Below, piece by piece: positions 36,198 through 45,495 of a DNA stretch of 64,000 nucleotides (the first letter of the stretch is position 1; the number at the start of each line of letters is the position of its first letter). The notes below the pieces were generated by a model. The model did no database searches. It was not told where the DNA came from and saw only the letters and a list, made by a program, of their open reading frames with translations. Source of the DNA: Halobacteriovoraceae bacterium (GTDB taxonomy: Bacteria > Bdellovibrionota > Bacteriovoracia > Bacteriovoracales > Bacteriovoracaceae); NCBI GenBank assembly GCA_020635115.1, contig JACKAK010000001.1:1-64000 (forward strand), written 5' to 3'. The translations under genes were made by a program, and so were the position numbers.

Positions 36198-37578
36198 TTC
36201 CATCTACTATGGAAGGAAAATAAACTCCCAATGCTAAACCAATTGAAGTAAAACCATTCAATTTATACTGAACATCATAAAGAGTTAATTCATAATTTAT
36301 TTTTTCAAAATACAATTTTGCATAATACTTTTGCTTAATAAACCAATAAAGTGAGATATCCATTTTATAACCTAAATTTATTCCTGAATATGTCTCGTCA
36401 ATATTATCTATACCGTTGTAGTATACACCTCCAATACTATAGCTCGCTTCTAAATTTAAATACGGAGTAAATAAGCTCGCAATAAGTCCATAGGAAAGCA
36501 TCCAGTCAATATTTTGAAAAACATATTTATTCGGATCATCAAATAAAACCCTATATGCATTTCCGGTAAAACTTGGAGCTAGTTTAAACTTGTAATCCCA
36601 ACGAGAATATAAATTGGGATTATCAACATGAGACATTCCAAAAATTGAAAGTATCTTAGGTAAATCATCTGGATTGCGTTCAATTTCTGAAGTTGCATCG
36701 TCAAAGCTGGAAAGTGTTTCTACTCCTGTATACATCGAGTTCGATATAGTCACACTATTTGGAATAAAGAAAATATTTTCGTCAAATATCTTTTTAAAAA
36801 AACTTCTGCCATTTTTAGATGTCTTAATTCGAACGGGAGTTTGCTTTAACTTCATTCTCTTCAATTTAAAAGCATCATATTTTTTTGCTTTTAAATAAGT
36901 CTTTCCTTTTTTTTCCAAAACTGAAAATGAAAGAATATGAGTGGCCTTATACTTTTCTCCTAACTCTATAAGTGTACTTTTACTAATTTCATTTGGTGTC
37001 CAGTCTCTTTTTCCATCGATGCCAAATCGCATGAAATCTTTCCAAATACGATCATCAATTTTCACTTCTGAGTCCATTCCTAGATATTGCTTATTTTTCT
37101 TGATCCAATTTTGAATATTTCTTCTCATCATAGGGCCAACTGATTCAGAATACGGAAGTGCTATGTAGATGTTTTTTGAATTATTTTTTCTGGATTTCCC
37201 TCTAGATAGACGACTAAAAACATCATCTTCACATTTATACATACCATCCCATACAAAATCACTCACTAACAAAGCACCTGATAAAATGGGTGATGCTAAT
37301 GCTAAGTAGAGATCAGGTAAAATAGACTCCGTCCAATTCAACTTACATTTATAATTAATATTTTGCTCTTTTTCATTTTCCCAAGAAAATTTAAACCGAT
37401 GGTCATTTTTCGAAGATAACTTATAAAAAAAAGGAGTTGTTCCTATATCAATCTGTCCCTTTTGAACCTTGGCCATTCTAGGATAAGAGTCAACGATAAT
37501 TTTTTGATCCTTATTTAACATTAGCCCACAAGATGACAATGAAATTGAAAAAAATAAAATTGATGGCCAACGAAGCAA
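36175..37578 (-). CDS. Large lipoprotein, possibly outer-membrane beta-rich C-terminus
   Basis: A 467-residue protein with lipobox SLSSC near residue 16. The first ~150 residues include PEGA-like QKGQIDIGTTPFFYKL and a hydrophobic turn near 85-105. The last ~180 have alternating aromatic/polar strands (YSGINLGYKMDISLYWF, YYAKLYFEKINYELTLY) and end in Phe, as in outer-membrane barrels. No family identified. Lone minus-strand gene. Confidence 0.62.
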   Translation of the reverse strand: MLRWPSILFFSISLSSCGLMLNKDQKIIVDSYPRMAKVQKGQIDIGTTPFFYKLSSKNDHRFKFSWENEKEQNINYKCKLNWTESILPDLYLALASPILSGALLVSDFVWDGMYKCEDDVFSRLSRGKSRKNNSKNIYIALPYSESVGPMMRRNIQNWIKKNKQYLGMDSEVKIDDRIWKDFMRFGIDGKRDWTPNEISKSTLIELGEKYKATHILSFSVLEKKGKTYLKAKKYDAFKLKRMKLKQTPVRIKTSKNGRSFFKKIFDENIFFIPNSVTISNSMYTGVETLSSFDDATSEIERNPDDLPKILSIFGMSHVDNPNLYSRWDYKFKLAPSFTGNAYRVLFDDPNKYVFQNIDWMLSYGLIASLFTPYLNLEASYSIGGVYYNGIDNIDETYSGINLGYKMDISLYWFIKQKYYAKLYFEKINYELTLYDVQYKLNGFTSIGLALGVYFPSIVDGIIDLLPF

Positions 37579-37670
37579 AGCACAATCTCCCTTTAAAGTT
37601 CATTAAAACTTTTCCATGAAAAAGAATAGCTGGCCAGAAAGAATTTTCTCTATAAAATTTAATTTTATTC

Positions 37671-37865
37671 TTAAACGGTATGTTTTTTTATGAGTTTTAC
37701 AACTTCTCTTTTGCTTAGTTTTTGATTGAGGGAACTCACAATATGAACCATATCATCCCCCTTAAGGCCCATTCTTTTCGCTTTTTTTATGGCCTCTATT
37801 ATCATTGAATCATTTGCATGAACTTTCTTTTCACTAGTTAATTTTTGAAAAATGTCTTTAATCAT
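37671..37865 (-). CDS. Small helical protein at the end of the nap operon
   Basis: A 64-residue basic helical protein (IIEAIKKAKRMGLKGDDMVHIV) without a known motif. It begins nine bases after the NrfD-like stop and is probably the last gene of the nitrate reductase operon. Role unknown. Confidence 0.55.
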   Translation of the reverse strand: MIKDIFQKLTSEKKVHANDSMIIEAIKKAKRMGLKGDDMVHIVSSLNQKLSKREVVKLIKKHTV

Positions 37866-37874
37866 AGCTCTACC

Positions 37875-39101
37875 CTAATTTGAAGTTTGTTTAGTTATAA
37901 AACCTTGTTCAACACCATGCCCAACTCTGACAAGTAATGATATTACAAATAATCCTGCGGCCCAAATTGAAACAGTAACACCTACTTCTAATAAAGTCGG
38001 AGTATACTCTACAACCTCACCAAGGGGAGAAGGAATAAATCCTGGAACCACTAAACCCATCCCCTTTTCTATCCATATCGCAACAAAAAGAAGTATGCAA
38101 GAAGGGTACAAAAAGATCGCTTTATTTCTAAATTTTGGAATACATAGAATAATCGTCGCAAGTACGTTTAAAAATATAGACGTCCATAGCCAAGGTACTA
38201 AAGTACTGTGTTCTCCAAGTCCAAAGAATAGGTATACTGCACTTAGACTGTGTTCTGTTACATTGTAGAATTCTTTGAATACTTCAGAAAAAAGCATGAT
38301 TATATTAATTATTGCTGCAACTGTTACTATTTGAGATAACTTTTTAATTACATTATGAGCAACAATGAAAGGACTAAAGCGATCAACAAGACCAAGTAAA
38401 ACAACAATGAAAGCTGGCCCTGCTGCAAAGGCAGATGCCAAGAACCTAGGGCCCATTAGAGAATTGTTCCAAAATGGTTTTGCTGAAAGGCCAGCATAAA
38501 GAAACGCTGTGACAAGATGAATCATAAACGCCCAAAAAATACTAATTAAAATAAAAGGTAAATACACTTTTTTACTTGGTATCTTACGATTATACCGAGA
38601 ATATAAAATATAAAATGGTATAAAAAAGTTAATAGCTAAATAGACATTTAATACGATTACATCCCAAGTTAATAAAGATTGTGGCCAGTTAAAAACTCCG
38701 ATCATAGGAATTAAATGCCAAAGTCTATGTGGGCCACCCATGTCAGCAGTTACAAAAAGTAGGCACATAAAGAGCGCACCAACAGCAACACCCTCTCCGA
38801 CTAAAACAATATTATAAAAATCATAGTCACTTAAAAGATAGGCCGGAATGACAATCATAACAGCGGCCGCTGCAAGACCAACTAAAAATGTGAAATTTGA
38901 AATATAAAGTCCCCAACTCACATAATCAGTCATTCCTGTTACAATAAGACCTTTATCTAATTGCACCAAATAGAGATAAAATCCCATCCCCATAAGTATG
39001 ACAAGAAAGCTTAACCATAGGCGGTAATAAAGGTTTCCTTTAAAGCTGAATTTCAAACATTCCGATAGAAAGTTGATTAAATTTTTTGATCCAGATTCCA
39101 T
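37875..39101 (-). CDS. NrfD/PsrC-like membrane quinol oxidoreductase subunit
   Basis: A 408-residue membrane protein with about ten helices, of the polysulfide reductase NrfD family. It takes electrons from the quinol pool and passes them to the partner FeS protein encoded just upstream. GPHRLWHLIP and GPRFLASAFAAGPAF mark the family. With the ferredoxin and two multihaem proteins it probably replaces NapC or NapGH as the electron donor to NapA. Confidence 0.88.
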   Translation of the reverse strand: MESGSKNLINFLSECLKFSFKGNLYYRLWLSFLVILMGMGFYLYLVQLDKGLIVTGMTDYVSWGLYISNFTFLVGLAAAAVMIVIPAYLLSDYDFYNIVLVGEGVAVGALFMCLLFVTADMGGPHRLWHLIPMIGVFNWPQSLLTWDVIVLNVYLAINFFIPFYILYSRYNRKIPSKKVYLPFILISIFWAFMIHLVTAFLYAGLSAKPFWNNSLMGPRFLASAFAAGPAFIVVLLGLVDRFSPFIVAHNVIKKLSQIVTVAAIINIIMLFSEVFKEFYNVTEHSLSAVYLFFGLGEHSTLVPWLWTSIFLNVLATIILCIPKFRNKAIFLYPSCILLFVAIWIEKGMGLVVPGFIPSPLGEVVEYTPTLLEVGVTVSIWAAGLFVISLLVRVGHGVEQGFITKQTSN

Positions 39102-39108
39102 ATGACCT

Positions 39109-40119
39109 CTAATCCATGTAATACCAAAATTTTGGTTCTGTTCCTAATTCTTCTTTCAATCTGAAAACTTTCTTATTTTCAATAATGTGTCTTATTTCAC
39201 TATTAGGATCAAGAAGATTCCCAAAAACTCTTGCACCAGTTGGACAAGCTTCTACGCATGCAGGATTTTCTCCATTTCTTGTTTTTTGTACACAGAAAGT
39301 ACATTTTTCCATGACACCTTTCATTTTACTTCGATTACCAAGATAATGTTGAACGGGATTGAGTTCATCTTGTGGAACCTGTGGATCTGTCCAATTGAAA
39401 CGTCTTGCAAAATATGGACAGGCAGCTTCGCAGTACCTACATCCTATACACCAATTATAATCTATAACAACTATCCCATCCTCTTCTTTCCAAGTGGCCA
39501 TTGTTGGGCATACTGGAACACAAGGAGGATTTTCACAATGCATGCATTGAGTTCCCATATAGAAATTACCATCTTGTGGTACTTCATGATAGAAACCAGC
39601 ATCTGCTTCATCGAAACTTATATTTCCATTTTTCATTTCGAAGACTTTTATATACTGCATATCACTGCTGCGGTCTAAGTTATTTTCTTCAACACATGCC
39701 TTGATACAATCCATATATCCTTGACATTGACTGATGTTGAAGGCGTACCCAAAAAGTACACCAGGAATTGGCCCTTTGTCTGATATCTGAACTGTTTCAT
39801 TTCTTCTAAGTTTGGCCAGTTTCTCAAGTCTTTTGACGGCCTTTCTTTTTTCTCTTTTGGTCATGAGGCGATAATTTTTCTGAAAATATTCTTCCCAACT
39901 GAGAGCTGCTTTTTCTCTTATATCATCATTTAAAAGAGGAGTCGCTCCCATGGCCATCAGAGAGGCCCCTACGCCTGCAGATCCTGCTGCGGTTTTTAAA
40001 AAAGTCCGTCGGTCAGTTTGTTTATTTTCACAGCTACAATTTGAACATGTTGAATGAGTAGCATCATTTTTATCTTCATGCTTATCTTTTTTTAATAGAC
40101 GAGATATCAATTTGATCAT
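39109..40119 (-). CDS. NrfC/DmsB-like 4Fe-4S ferredoxin with Tat signal
   Basis: About 336 residues. A cytoplasmic Cys-rich N-terminus (CSNCSCENK) precedes a twin-arginine signal (TDRRTFLKTAAGSAGVG). Cys clusters follow: CQGYMDCIKACVEEN, CMHCENPPCVPVCP, CIGCRYCEAACPYFARRF and CTFCVQKTRNGENPACVEACP, enough for four 4Fe-4S centres. I chose the ATG at 40119 (GAGAG upstream) over a TTG at 40131. Exported by Tat and tethered to NrfD. Confidence 0.9.
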   Translation of the reverse strand: MIKLISRLLKKDKHEDKNDATHSTCSNCSCENKQTDRRTFLKTAAGSAGVGASLMAMGATPLLNDDIREKAALSWEEYFQKNYRLMTKREKRKAVKRLEKLAKLRRNETVQISDKGPIPGVLFGYAFNISQCQGYMDCIKACVEENNLDRSSDMQYIKVFEMKNGNISFDEADAGFYHEVPQDGNFYMGTQCMHCENPPCVPVCPTMATWKEEDGIVVIDYNWCIGCRYCEAACPYFARRFNWTDPQVPQDELNPVQHYLGNRSKMKGVMEKCTFCVQKTRNGENPACVEACPTGARVFGNLLDPNSEIRHIIENKKVFRLKEELGTEPKFWYYMD

Positions 40120-40127
40120 AATTACTC

Positions 40128-40730
40128 TCAATGTTTCGATAGGCCTTTAAAATTGGCAGACTGAGGGTTAATACTTGGAAATCTCTTTTCAATAGAAGGT
40201 GTATGGGGATTATGGCAAGAGCTACAATTTTGAACAACTCGAATATCTCCCCAACCACTGGCCCTTTTTCCATGTGAACCCATTTTCCAATCTTTCACTT
40301 GAGTTGAGTGGCATTTCATGCATGTTTCAAAACTTTCATTCATTGATATTTTTGGGCCTTCAAGATTGTGAAGCATCCAGGGTTTATTTGAATCATGACA
40401 AGTCGAACAATTCATAATGTCATTACCAGCATGTTTAATTTTAATTCCAACATGAGACGATGGAATATTTGAAGATTTTTTCACTCCAGCTTCATGACAT
40501 TGCATACACTTTCCAACCTCTGTATCAGAAAAGCGTTTAAGAACATTGAAGTTATTTCCATCTTTGAAACTAGTCGCTATTAGTTGCGATGGTTCAAACT
40601 TTGAAACTTCAAACTCACCAATGCTGGTGGTGAGTGTATTTTCTTTAATGATTTTACTGAGAGAAACATGATTTTTCTCTGGGTGACAAGAAACTAAGAC
40701 TAATAATATAGGCAATATTTTATAAAGCAT
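40128..40730 (-). CDS. Tetrahaem cytochrome c lipoprotein
   Basis: A 200-residue lipoprotein (lipobox LVSC, lipid Cys15) with four CXXCH haem sites: CMQCH at 75, CSTCH at 108, CMKCH at 137 and CSSCH at 169, plus spare His for axial ligands. It probably relays electrons from the FeS/NrfD module toward NapA. Its start overlaps the NapB-like stop by about ten bases. Confidence 0.88.
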   Translation of the reverse strand: MLYKILPILLVLVSCHPEKNHVSLSKIIKENTLTTSIGEFEVSKFEPSQLIATSFKDGNNFNVLKRFSDTEVGKCMQCHEAGVKKSSNIPSSHVGIKIKHAGNDIMNCSTCHDSNKPWMLHNLEGPKISMNESFETCMKCHSTQVKDWKMGSHGKRASGWGDIRVVQNCSSCHNPHTPSIEKRFPSINPQSANFKGLSKH

Positions 40731-41436
40731 TACTTCCTTCCTTATCAGACTTTCTGCCCCACAAAGTATTTGTTTTAACAGTAATATGGCATTGAAGGCA
40801 ATTCACTCTTTCGGGATGTCCGGTTCGAATGTCTTTCATCGCCGATGGTCCCCAATGGCATGAGGCACAGTTTTCTCTAAGTTGTAGGCCATGTGGAATG
40901 ATAGGTGGAGCACCTGGTAATGAGGTATTCCTAAGTTTTTTTGGTTCTGGCCTTTTCCAGTCGATTCCAGAAAATCTGCTACTTGTTTCTTTAGCAACAT
41001 GACATTGTCTGCAGTTCATATAGTCCGGGTGAGGAACAACTGGTGCGTAAGCATTGAACTCAGGAGCGAAGTTTCCATTTTTATGACAATGCAGACAATA
41101 TTGAACTTCTCCGCCTTCCATGGTTGTTTTAATTTTATGAGGGATTACTGGAGGAGCACCATGATAGGCCCTTCGTTCTAAATACTCATCCATTGATCTT
41201 GGGTTAGATTTAGGCAATTGATATGAATCCCAACCCCATTCTTTAGAGATAAACGGGCCAGCTTCTTGAGCAAGTCTTTCATCTATTCCCAAAAATTGGT
41301 TTTGAGAAACATTTTTGGGTTCATGATCGACGTTCACAAAATGTTCCACAAAATAACATTTCGTAATCCACCCTCCTACAAAAAGGATGATTGCTATTAT
41401 GATCAAGTAAATGTAGGGTCGTTTTCCATTTTCCAT
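40720..41436 (-). CDS. napB: NapB-like cytochrome c with four haem sites
   Basis: A 238-residue protein with one N-terminal membrane span (~8-22). It shows the NapB signature twice: GAPPVIPH at 93-100 with CLHCH114 and CRQCH142, and GAPPIIPH at 175-182 with CASCH190 and CLQCH213. Ordinary NapB is di-haem, so this looks like an internally duplicated, membrane-anchored form. It starts eight bases after the napA stop and is the expected direct donor to NapA. Confidence 0.85.
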   Translation of the reverse strand: MENGKRPYIYLIIIAIILFVGGWITKCYFVEHFVNVDHEPKNVSQNQFLGIDERLAQEAGPFISKEWGWDSYQLPKSNPRSMDEYLERRAYHGAPPVIPHKIKTTMEGGEVQYCLHCHKNGNFAPEFNAYAPVVPHPDYMNCRQCHVAKETSSRFSGIDWKRPEPKKLRNTSLPGAPPIIPHGLQLRENCASCHWGPSAMKDIRTGHPERVNCLQCHITVKTNTLWGRKSDKEGSNAL

Positions 41437-41443
41437 TTTTTAC

Positions 41444-43783
41444 CTAAACATGTTTTTCAACTTTCACTGCACATTTTTTATAGTCTGGTTGTTTTGAAAT
41501 TGGACAAAAAGCATCCAATGTCAGCTCATTAATAAGTAGTTTTTCATCAAAAAATGGTACAAATATTTGTCCTTCAACAGGTCTCCCTCTTCCATTAATC
41601 TGAGCTTTAAGAACAATCGTTCCTCTTCTCGAGGAAACTTTCACCTTATCACCATTTGTAATTGATAATCTCTTTGCATCATTTGGGTTTAGCTCTACAT
41701 AAGCTTCTGGCATGGCCTGGTGAAGAGCTGGAACTCTTCTTGTCATAGAACCTGTATGCCAGTGTTCAACGACTCTTCCTGTATTGAGTAAAAATGGATA
41801 CTCACTATCTGTTGGCTCGGGCATTTCTTCAAATGGACGAGCTATAATACATGCCTTGTGATCTGGCTTTCCGTAAAAATCAAATCCTTTATCCTTACAG
41901 GCTGGATCGTATTTTCCATTAAATCTCCAGCGTGTTTCTTTTCCATTCACATATGGCCATCTCATTCCAGGATTTTCCTTAAGCACTTCAAATGGGGCCA
42001 TTCCATGTTTATTTCCTTCATGAAATTGTGAATACTCCTTATAAATCATTTCAATATGATTTGATTCATCCCAAGGGAACATATCTTTGAAGCCCATTCT
42101 TCTGGCAACTTCTATGATTTGCCATGTATCACTCATTGCTTCACCTGGGGGTTTTACAATTTGCTCAAAATGTTGAGTTCTTCTCTCAGAGTTTCCGTAC
42201 ATCCCCTCTCTTTCTATCCACATTGCTGAAGGTAAAATAACATCCGCTATATCCGTTGTGGGAGTTGGATAGATATCAGAGACAACAATAAAACGATCTT
42301 CTTTTTTTGCACCATCTCGGTAACGATTTAACTTAGGAATTGTCACCATTGGATTGGTCACCTGGATCCACATAAAACGTATATCACCTCTATCTAGAGA
42401 TCGAAACATTGAAATAGTATGATTACTTGGCTTAGGATCTATTCTTTCAACTGGAATATTCCAAATTTTTGCCGCAAATTTTCGGTGATCCTCATTCATA
42501 ACAACACCTTTAGGGAGTTTATGAGTGAGAGTTCCAACTTCTCTTACAGTTCCACAAGCAGAAGGTTGTCCGGTTAGAGAAAAAGGGCCATTACCAGGTT
42601 GTGAAATTTTTCCAGTTAGTAGATGTATGTTGTAAATAAGATTATTGACCCAAGTTCCTCTAGTGTGTTGATTTGCACCCATACACCAAAATGAAGTTAC
42701 TTTGAGTTTTGGATTTCCATAAATTGAGGCCAGATATTTAATATCTTTCGCCTTAACACCTGAGATTTTCTCTACTTTTTCAGGTGTGTAATCTTCTAAG
42801 AACTTTTTATATTCTTCAAGTTCTAGATTTTCTAATTGATCCTGAAATTTAAATTTATCTTCTAATCCATACCCAATATTGGTTTTTCCTTTTTTGAAAG
42901 AGCAGTGATTTTTTACAAATGTCTGATCTTCCCAACCATTTTTAAGGATTTCATAGCAAATAGCGTTTGCAAGCGCCAAATCACTTTGTGGTTTAAAAAG
43001 AAAATACTTATCAGCAGCTAAGCTAGTTCTTGTTACTCTGGTTGTGAGATCAATTATTTTTGCGCTTTTTAATCTGTATTTTCTATCTAGCATCCTTGAG
43101 AACAAAACAGGATGCATTTCGGCCATATTATTTCCCCACAATACGAAGACATCTGCATAATCGATATCTTCATAACAACCCATGGGCTCATCTGCTCCAA
43201 AAGTTGAGAGAAACCCAGTTACAGCACTGGCCATACATAGCCTAGCATTTGCTTCAAGATTATTAGTCCCAAGAGCACCTTTCATAAATTTCGAGGCCAC
43301 ATATCCATCAGGTATAGTCTACTGCCCACTTCCATACATGGCCACTGAATCTTTTCCATGCTTTTTGATAGTCTCAGACATTTTACTCGCAACAAGATCA
43401 AGAGCTTCACTAATAGGTACATCAACAAATTTGCCATCTCTTTTTACTTTGGCCGTCTTAATTCTGTCTGTTCCATACATTGTTTGGATTGAATGATATC
43501 CCTTTACACAACATAGACCTTTATTGACAGGAGATTCTGGATCACCTTTTACGGCCACGGCCTTACCATCTTTTACAGCAACGAGAAGTCCACATCCAAC
43601 ACCACAAAATCGACAAGGAGTTTTTTTCCAGTCTAAAGGTCCTAGATGCTTAAATTCATCTTCTCTTGCAAAGATAATTCCTGGAATCATGGCCTTTGCT
43701 GCGATGATGGCCGAACCAATGGCCATTTGTTTTAAGAAAGCTCTTCTGTTCAGGGGTAATTGATCAACAAGATTCATTCTCAA
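41444..43783 (-). pseudogene. napA: Periplasmic nitrate reductase catalytic subunit with in-frame amber codon
   Basis: One continuous frame encodes a ~779-residue Mo-bisMGD nitrate reductase, broken only by TAG at 43319-43321 (codon 155). Before it: a Tat signal NRRAFLKQMAIGSA and the 4Fe-4S motif CRFCGVGCG...CCVKGYH. After it: the Mo-ligand Cys in NARLCMASAV, DEPMGCYEDI and the MopB C-terminal domain. NapA normally reads GSGQWTI here; this gene reads GSGQ-stop-TIP, so TGG to TAG is a one-base change. The rest is intact. The start overlaps napD by 20 bases. Confidence 0.9.
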
Positions 43784-44024
43784 CCTCTATTATAGTTTCA
43801 TCTGATAATGCGTATACTAAGTTTAATATTCCTAAAGATGGGATGTTCTTTAATTTTTCTTGGAGAACCTCATCTTCTTGGTCAGTTTTTGTATCAGTTA
43901 GAATGATGAGTGTGTTGTCATTTTCGGCCGGATAAACCTCAGTATTTTCTAGATGAGCGAGTTCACTTAAGAGAAGTTCTCTCTTACCTTCAAGAGGTTG
44001 AGCGATATAACTCATTATGGGCAT
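43764..44024 (-). CDS. napD: NapD-type chaperone for NapA maturation
   Basis: An 86-residue protein with the NapD ferredoxin-like fold (SYIAQPLEGKRELLLSELAHLENTEVYPAEND). NapD binds the Tat signal of NapA and delays export until cofactor loading. It is first in the operon and overlaps napA, consistent with coupled synthesis. An alternative start is the ATG at 44015. Confidence 0.85.
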   Translation of the reverse strand: MPIMSYIAQPLEGKRELLLSELAHLENTEVYPAENDNTLIILTDTKTDQEDEVLQEKLKNIPSLGILNLVYALSDETIIEVENESC

Positions 44025-44049
44025 TCCATTCGCCTTTGATAAATTTTGC

Positions 44050-44066
44050 TATAGATATAATCTATA
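44050..44066. promoter_or_regulatory. Inverted repeat upstream of napD
   Basis: TATAGAT-ATA-ATCTATA is a perfect palindromic pair, 26 bases upstream of napD. A second site with the same TAGAT half is at 44172-44189, near moeA. Candidate operator shared by the divergent nap and moeA transcripts. Confidence 0.5.
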
Positions 44067-44171
44067 ATATTTATTTTGAATATACAATCTTCATTTCAAG
44101 GAAAAAGTTTCTTGTATAGTAAAGATTCTTAAGCAATAGTTGATAGCGAAATATATTTTTAAAATATGATT

Positions 44172-44189
44172 TAGATTATCTTTAATCTA
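44172..44189. promoter_or_regulatory. Inverted repeat upstream of moeA
   Basis: TAGATTA-TCTT-TAATCTA is a perfect inverted repeat, 23 bases before the moeA start. It shares half-site TAGAT/ATCTA with the site at 44050-44066. It does not match an FNR box I can recognise. Confidence 0.5.
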
Positions 44190-44211
44190 TCTTTGAGAAC
44201 GGAGTTTTAGT

Positions 44212-45408
44212 TTGATTGGAGTCGTTGAGGCACTTGAAATTTTAAAAGCAAATACTTTTCCATTTTACTCAGAGGTTATTGGTCTTGAATTTATTTGTGG
44301 CCGTGTATTGGCCCAAAACATTTATGCGACACGTATGCAACCCCCTTTTGATAGAGTGGCCATGGATGGAGTTGCTATAAATTTAAAAAACTATTCACAA
44401 TCTTCAAATATTATAGAAGAAGTACAAAAGGCCGGGGAAAAAGCAAAAAATTTGGAAAATCTGCAAAATGTAATTGAGGTTATGACCGGGGCCACACTTC
44501 CAAATGGGACAGATACAGTTGTCCCCTATGAAGAATGTCATATAGAAAACAGTAGAGTTGAAATTTCAAATATGGATCAAGTAAAACTTGGCCAAAATAT
44601 ACATTGCTTAGGAAGTGATTGTCAGACAGGAGATCTTCTCATTCAAAAAGGAGTTCAGATCACATCAGCGCATGTTTCATTAATTGCTGGACAAGGGATA
44701 TCAGAAGTTAGTGTCTATAGATTTCCAAAAGTTGCCATCATTAGTACAGGTGATGAATTAATCGCTCCAGGAATTTCCTGCGAAGATTATCAAATCTGGC
44801 GCTCTAATCCTTATGCTGTTCAAGCGGAGCTTATTGCAATTGGTGGAACAAGGGAGAACATTAGTCTCTTTCATCTTTTAGATGATGAATCTGAAACCGA
44901 GGAAAAAATTAAAGAAATCTTAAATTCCTTTGATGTCCTTATTCTATCTGGAGGAGTTTCAAAAGGTAAATTCGACTATGTACCAAATGCCCTTAAAAAC
45001 TTAGGTGCTCAAATCCAATTTCATAAGATCAAGCAAAAACCTGGCAAACCCATGCTTTTTGCAACTGTTAAGGAAAGAAATAAAGCGATATTTGGTTTAC
45101 CAGGAAATCCAGTGTCTGCGCTTATTTGCTTTAAAAGATATGTTGTCCCTTATTTCAATCTATGTATGAATATTAATCCTAAACCCAAAACGGCCATCTT
45201 TAATAGTGACATAAAACTGAAAAAAGATTTTACGTTGTTTTGCCCTGTAATTACAGAAATTGATGATAAAGGTCAGACCATTGCCACATCAATAGACTCT
45301 AATGGTTCTGGTGATTTTATCAGCTTGGGAAATTCACATGGTTTCTTAGAAATTTTACCGCAGAAAGAAAGTCAAGTTTGTGAGTATTTTCAATGGGGCC
45401 AATTATAA
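44212..45408 (+). CDS. moeA: Molybdopterin molybdenumtransferase
   Basis: A 398-residue enzyme inserting molybdate into adenylylated molybdopterin. Signature segments are MQPPFDRVAMDGVA near residue 43, TGATLPNGTDTVVPYE, STGDELIAPG, LSGGVSKGKFDYVP and GLPGNPVSA. TTG is the only sensible start and has GGAG six bases upstream. It is divergent from the nap operon it serves. Confidence 0.93.
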   Translation: MIGVVEALEILKANTFPFYSEVIGLEFICGRVLAQNIYATRMQPPFDRVAMDGVAINLKNYSQSSNIIEEVQKAGEKAKNLENLQNVIEVMTGATLPNGTDTVVPYEECHIENSRVEISNMDQVKLGQNIHCLGSDCQTGDLLIQKGVQITSAHVSLIAGQGISEVSVYRFPKVAIISTGDELIAPGISCEDYQIWRSNPYAVQAELIAIGGTRENISLFHLLDDESETEEKIKEILNSFDVLILSGGVSKGKFDYVPNALKNLGAQIQFHKIKQKPGKPMLFATVKERNKAIFGLPGNPVSALICFKRYVVPYFNLCMNINPKPKTAIFNSDIKLKKDFTLFCPVITEIDDKGQTIATSIDSNGSGDFISLGNSHGFLEILPQKESQVCEYFQWGQL

Positions 45409-45495
45409 GTTCTATCCATATCGTAGTTTTTAAATCTATAATTATTGCCATATACATTGAATGAAAAAATCTCACTTTAAATATTAGGGGGAAAG

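Noticed and set aside
43319..43321. Recoded TAG (pyrrolysine or other) in napA
   Set aside because: The family has Trp here and TAG is a normal stop elsewhere in the window, so a nonsense mutation or error is simpler.
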